NCBI GenBank assembly: GCA_045587485.1
Contig: JAZNCI010000056.1
Span: 1 to 7,374 of the forward strand
Direction of reading: 5' to 3'
Origin: SIG440 sp045587485
GTDB taxonomy: Bacteria > Bacillota > Clostridia > Monoglobales > Monoglobaceae
Length of the DNA: 7,374 bases
The position numbers and the translations under genes are program-made. Under the pieces are notes generated by a model, which was given only the letters and a program-made list of their open reading frames with translations, was not told the origin of the DNA and did no database searches. Shown here piece by piece: positions 6,232 through 7,374 of the stretch (the stretch's first letter is position 1; each line of letters opens with the position of its first letter).

Positions 6232-6389
6232 GTGGCAGTTCCATAGAAAAATCGCCAAATTATTTCATGACCGGAACCAGCCGCAAGTATACAATGACCA
6301 TATGTCTGATATGGCCGTTTCTGCTTGCGTTTCCGGTCCGGTGTTTGGCGATACCGTCTATGGAGTGCAATAACAGAAACGGCTTTTTT
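6232..6389 (+). ncRNA. Candidate riboswitch/attenuator leader with three competing stems
   Basis: Stem P1 pairs GTGGC-A-GTTCC (6232-6242) with GGAAC-CA-GCCGC (6273-6284), 10 pairs including one G-U. Stem P2 pairs GACCGGAA (6269-6276) with TTCCGGTC (6331-6338), and CGCAAG (6282-6287) with CTTGCG (6324-6329), 14 pairs, all Watson-Crick. Stem T is the terminator, 6314-6323 with 6374-6383. P1 and P2 share bases 6273-6284, and P2 encloses the 5' arm of T. P1 should therefore allow termination and P2 should block it. A small hairpin CCATATgtctgATATGG (6298-6314) sits inside P2. This is the logic of a transcription attenuator controlling the lipoprotein gene. I do not recognise a known riboswitch class. 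Confidence 0.5.
6314..6389 (+). terminator. Intrinsic terminator upstream of the lipoprotein gene
   Basis: A perfect 10-bp stem GCCGTTTCTG (6314-6323) / CAGAAACGGC (6374-6383) is followed directly by TTTTTT (6384-6389). The 50-base loop is unusually large but can fold internally (TTGC 6325-6328 / GCAA, and CGGT / ACCG). It either ends the CpXC transcript 290 bases downstream of that gene or acts as a regulated attenuator for the gene at 6426. Confidence 0.7.
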
Positions 6390-6425
6390 ATTTGCCGGAA
6401 AAACAGAAAATATGGAGATTGTATT

Positions 6426-7235
6426 ATGAAAAAGATTTTAACTGGCGTTTTTTGTATTGCAGCAATTGTTTTTATCGCAGGGTGTGATTATATTCCTCAA
6501 GATGTCCCCGTTGAAGATGTTATAAAAATGGCGGCGGCAACCCATCAATTAAATGAGAAGAAAGGTTGGATTCCCAAAAATTTTTCTCTTCATTGGACAA
6601 TAGATAATACTTACAACCGAAAAGTACGGGGAGAAACCTGGAACGGAGTTGACATCACTTTCTATTATGTGTCTCCTTCGTTGGGAGAGTCTTCTACATG
6701 GGATAAAGCTCAAAAAAAGCTGAATCCTTGGGGAGGACGTAATACGTTTTCGAACCATTCTGTTAGAGCATTCTCTGGTAAGATTGCGTATATAAAACGC
6801 GGAAGCCGTTACGATATAGAATATTTTGTTGGTAATGATATCGTAACCAATCCGGCGAGTTTGTTTCATCCTGTGCCGCGTTTATGGCAATATAAAACAA
6901 TAAATATTCCTAAAAATGGTTCTTCTTATTCGCGGGCTATTGAGAAAGTTATCAAAGGATATTGCAGCCGGGCCGGTATAAAAGGAACTCCGTGGATGAG
7001 CTATGAAATTACAAATGTAACCAAAAATGAAAATGACGCTCTTTTTCCATACAAAGGAATTTGTAAATTTCAAACAGTTACAGAAACAACGGAGCAGGTC
7101 GGATTTACAAATCTTTCTATACCAAAACGTTCTTACGATAGGCATGAGGTTGAAGTTTACTGGAGTTCTATAACAGAAGATTGGTTGGCGTTTCGCTATG
7201 GAAGTACCATTTGCAGATGTGACCGTTGGATGTAA
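6426..7235 (+). CDS. Putative lipoprotein of unknown function
   Basis: A 269-residue exported lipoprotein. MKK begins a signal peptide with hydrophobic core ILTGVFCIAAIVFIAG, and lipobox IAGC places the lipidated cysteine at C20. Asp at +2 (D21) marks inner-membrane retention in enterobacteria, but that rule may not hold here. The mature part is rich in Trp, Tyr and charged residues, has no further membrane segment, and looks like a beta-rich periplasmic domain; I recognise no family. ATG 6426 is chosen because it gives the signal peptide directly and follows TGGAGA (6413-6418). The frame is open upstream to an ATG at 6267, but that extension runs through the terminator hairpin. The gene sits 36 bases behind that terminator, and its stop is 49 bases before a secretion gene, possibly in the same operon. 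Confidence 0.85.
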   Translation: MKKILTGVFCIAAIVFIAGCDYIPQDVPVEDVIKMAAATHQLNEKKGWIPKNFSLHWTIDNTYNRKVRGETWNGVDITFYYVSPSLGESSTWDKAQKKLNPWGGRNTFSNHSVRAFSGKIAYIKRGSRYDIEYFVGNDIVTNPASLFHPVPRLWQYKTINIPKNGSSYSRAIEKVIKGYCSRAGIKGTPWMSYEITNVTKNENDALFPYKGICKFQTVTETTEQVGFTNLSIPKRSYDRHEVEVYWSSITEDWLAFRYGSTICRCDRWM

Positions 7236-7284
7236 CCGTCTTATGGAGCAACTATAAAACTAATATCTTAAAGCAGAATGTTCT

Positions 7285-7374
7285 ATGCCGCGATACAAAT
7301 ATACATACATCAACTCATCAGGAAAAAAGGATGAGGCCACCATTGAAGCAATGAGTAAAGATATTGCTGTTTTA
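7285..7374 (+). CDS. GspF/PilC-like type II secretion or type IV pilus inner-membrane protein, 3'-partial
   Basis: The first 30 codons run off the window end with no stop. The peptide begins MPRYKYTYINSSGKK and continues with TIEAMSKDIAVL. This fits the highly typical GspF/PilC opening: aromatic-rich M..Y.Y, a Gly-Lys turn, then 'IEA.s...A...L'. The family forms the inner-membrane platform of type II secretion and type IV pilus machines. The usual Gly before the IEA is Ala-Thr here (DEATIEA). The ribosome site is weak: only AAAGCAG, about 7-13 bases upstream, is visible. Most of the protein is missing, so subtype cannot be judged. Confidence 0.7.
   Translation, partial: MPRYKYTYINSSGKKDEATIEAMSKDIAVL

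Larger units (their letters stand above)
6099..6425 (+). other. Gene-free leader-like region between CpXC and lipoprotein genes
   Basis: These 327 bases hold no convincing protein gene. Seen here are a weak promoter-like TTGTAT (6110-6115) - 17 bases - TAGATT (6133-6138), a 7-bp hairpin TTTGCAA (6186-6192) / TTGCAAA (6215-6221), and the competing stems and terminator described separately at 6232-6389. Only 36 bases separate the terminator's T run from the lipoprotein ATG, which leaves little room for a promoter. That favours a long leader transcript starting near 6145 or reading through from the CpXC gene. Confidence 0.5.

Noticed and set aside
6095..6373. 92-codon frame as a normal protein gene downstream of CpXC
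   Set aside because: The ATGA overlap is suggestive, but the ribosome site is poor and the second half is dictated by the RNA stems. Kept only as a possible regulatory frame in the findings.
6267..6425. Upstream extension of the lipoprotein gene to ATG 6267, which includes a second signal-like hydrophobic stretch
   Set aside because: It would bury the clear MKK...IAGC signal peptide 53 residues inside the protein, and the hydrophobic stretch coincides with the stem sequences.
2186..7374. tRNA genes, CRISPR arrays, insertion sequence ends
   Set aside because: No cloverleaf with a TTCGA-type T loop, no regularly spaced long repeats and no transposase or terminal inverted repeats with target duplications were seen by eye.

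Overview
The window looks like chromosomal sequence, possibly next to or including the edge of an integrated element, from an AT-leaning bacterium of the Planctomycetota-Verrucomicrobiota-Chlamydiota (PVC) group. Lentisphaerota is my best guess. The clues are an ECF sigma factor overlapping a membrane Ser/Thr kinase with a concanavalin/DUF1080-like C-terminal region, a GspF-type secretion gene, and a Cys20 lipoprotein. This placement is inference, since no ribosomal or other marker gene is present.

Layout: (1) 2-2185, + strand, is a primase-polymerase/AAA+ helicase replication protein whose 5' end lies off the window. (2) 2186-2590 has no convincing gene. It holds two terminators, a purine-rich A tract, TGTCA motifs, a long fold-back, three GTTTCGG repeats and another hairpin. 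(3) 5039 down to 2591, - strand, is a two-gene operon, sigma factor then kinase, overlapping by 8 bases. (4) 5040-5351 is a divergent control region with a promoter-like site on each strand and a repeat-rich hairpin. (5) 5352-6098, + strand, is a 23-residue hydrophobic peptide gene followed by a CpXC zinc-ribbon protein gene. (6) 6099-6425 is a leader-like region with three mutually exclusive RNA pairings ending in an intrinsic terminator. (7) 6426-7235, + strand, is a lipoprotein gene. (8) 7285-7374, + strand, is the first 30 codons of a GspF/PilC-like secretion protein, cut by the window end.

How the parts may work together: the kinase and sigma factor form a likely signal-transduction pair, in which an envelope or cytoplasmic signal reaches transcription through phosphorylation. 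The divergent peptide/CpXC operon starts from a promoter whose long spacer and imperfect dyad resemble MerR-type control. The most unusual object is the leader at 6232-6389. There an early stem, an antiterminator-like stem and a terminator compete directly upstream of the lipoprotein gene, which looks like an uncharacterised riboswitch or attenuator. All functional statements rest on motif recognition by eye; no database search was run.
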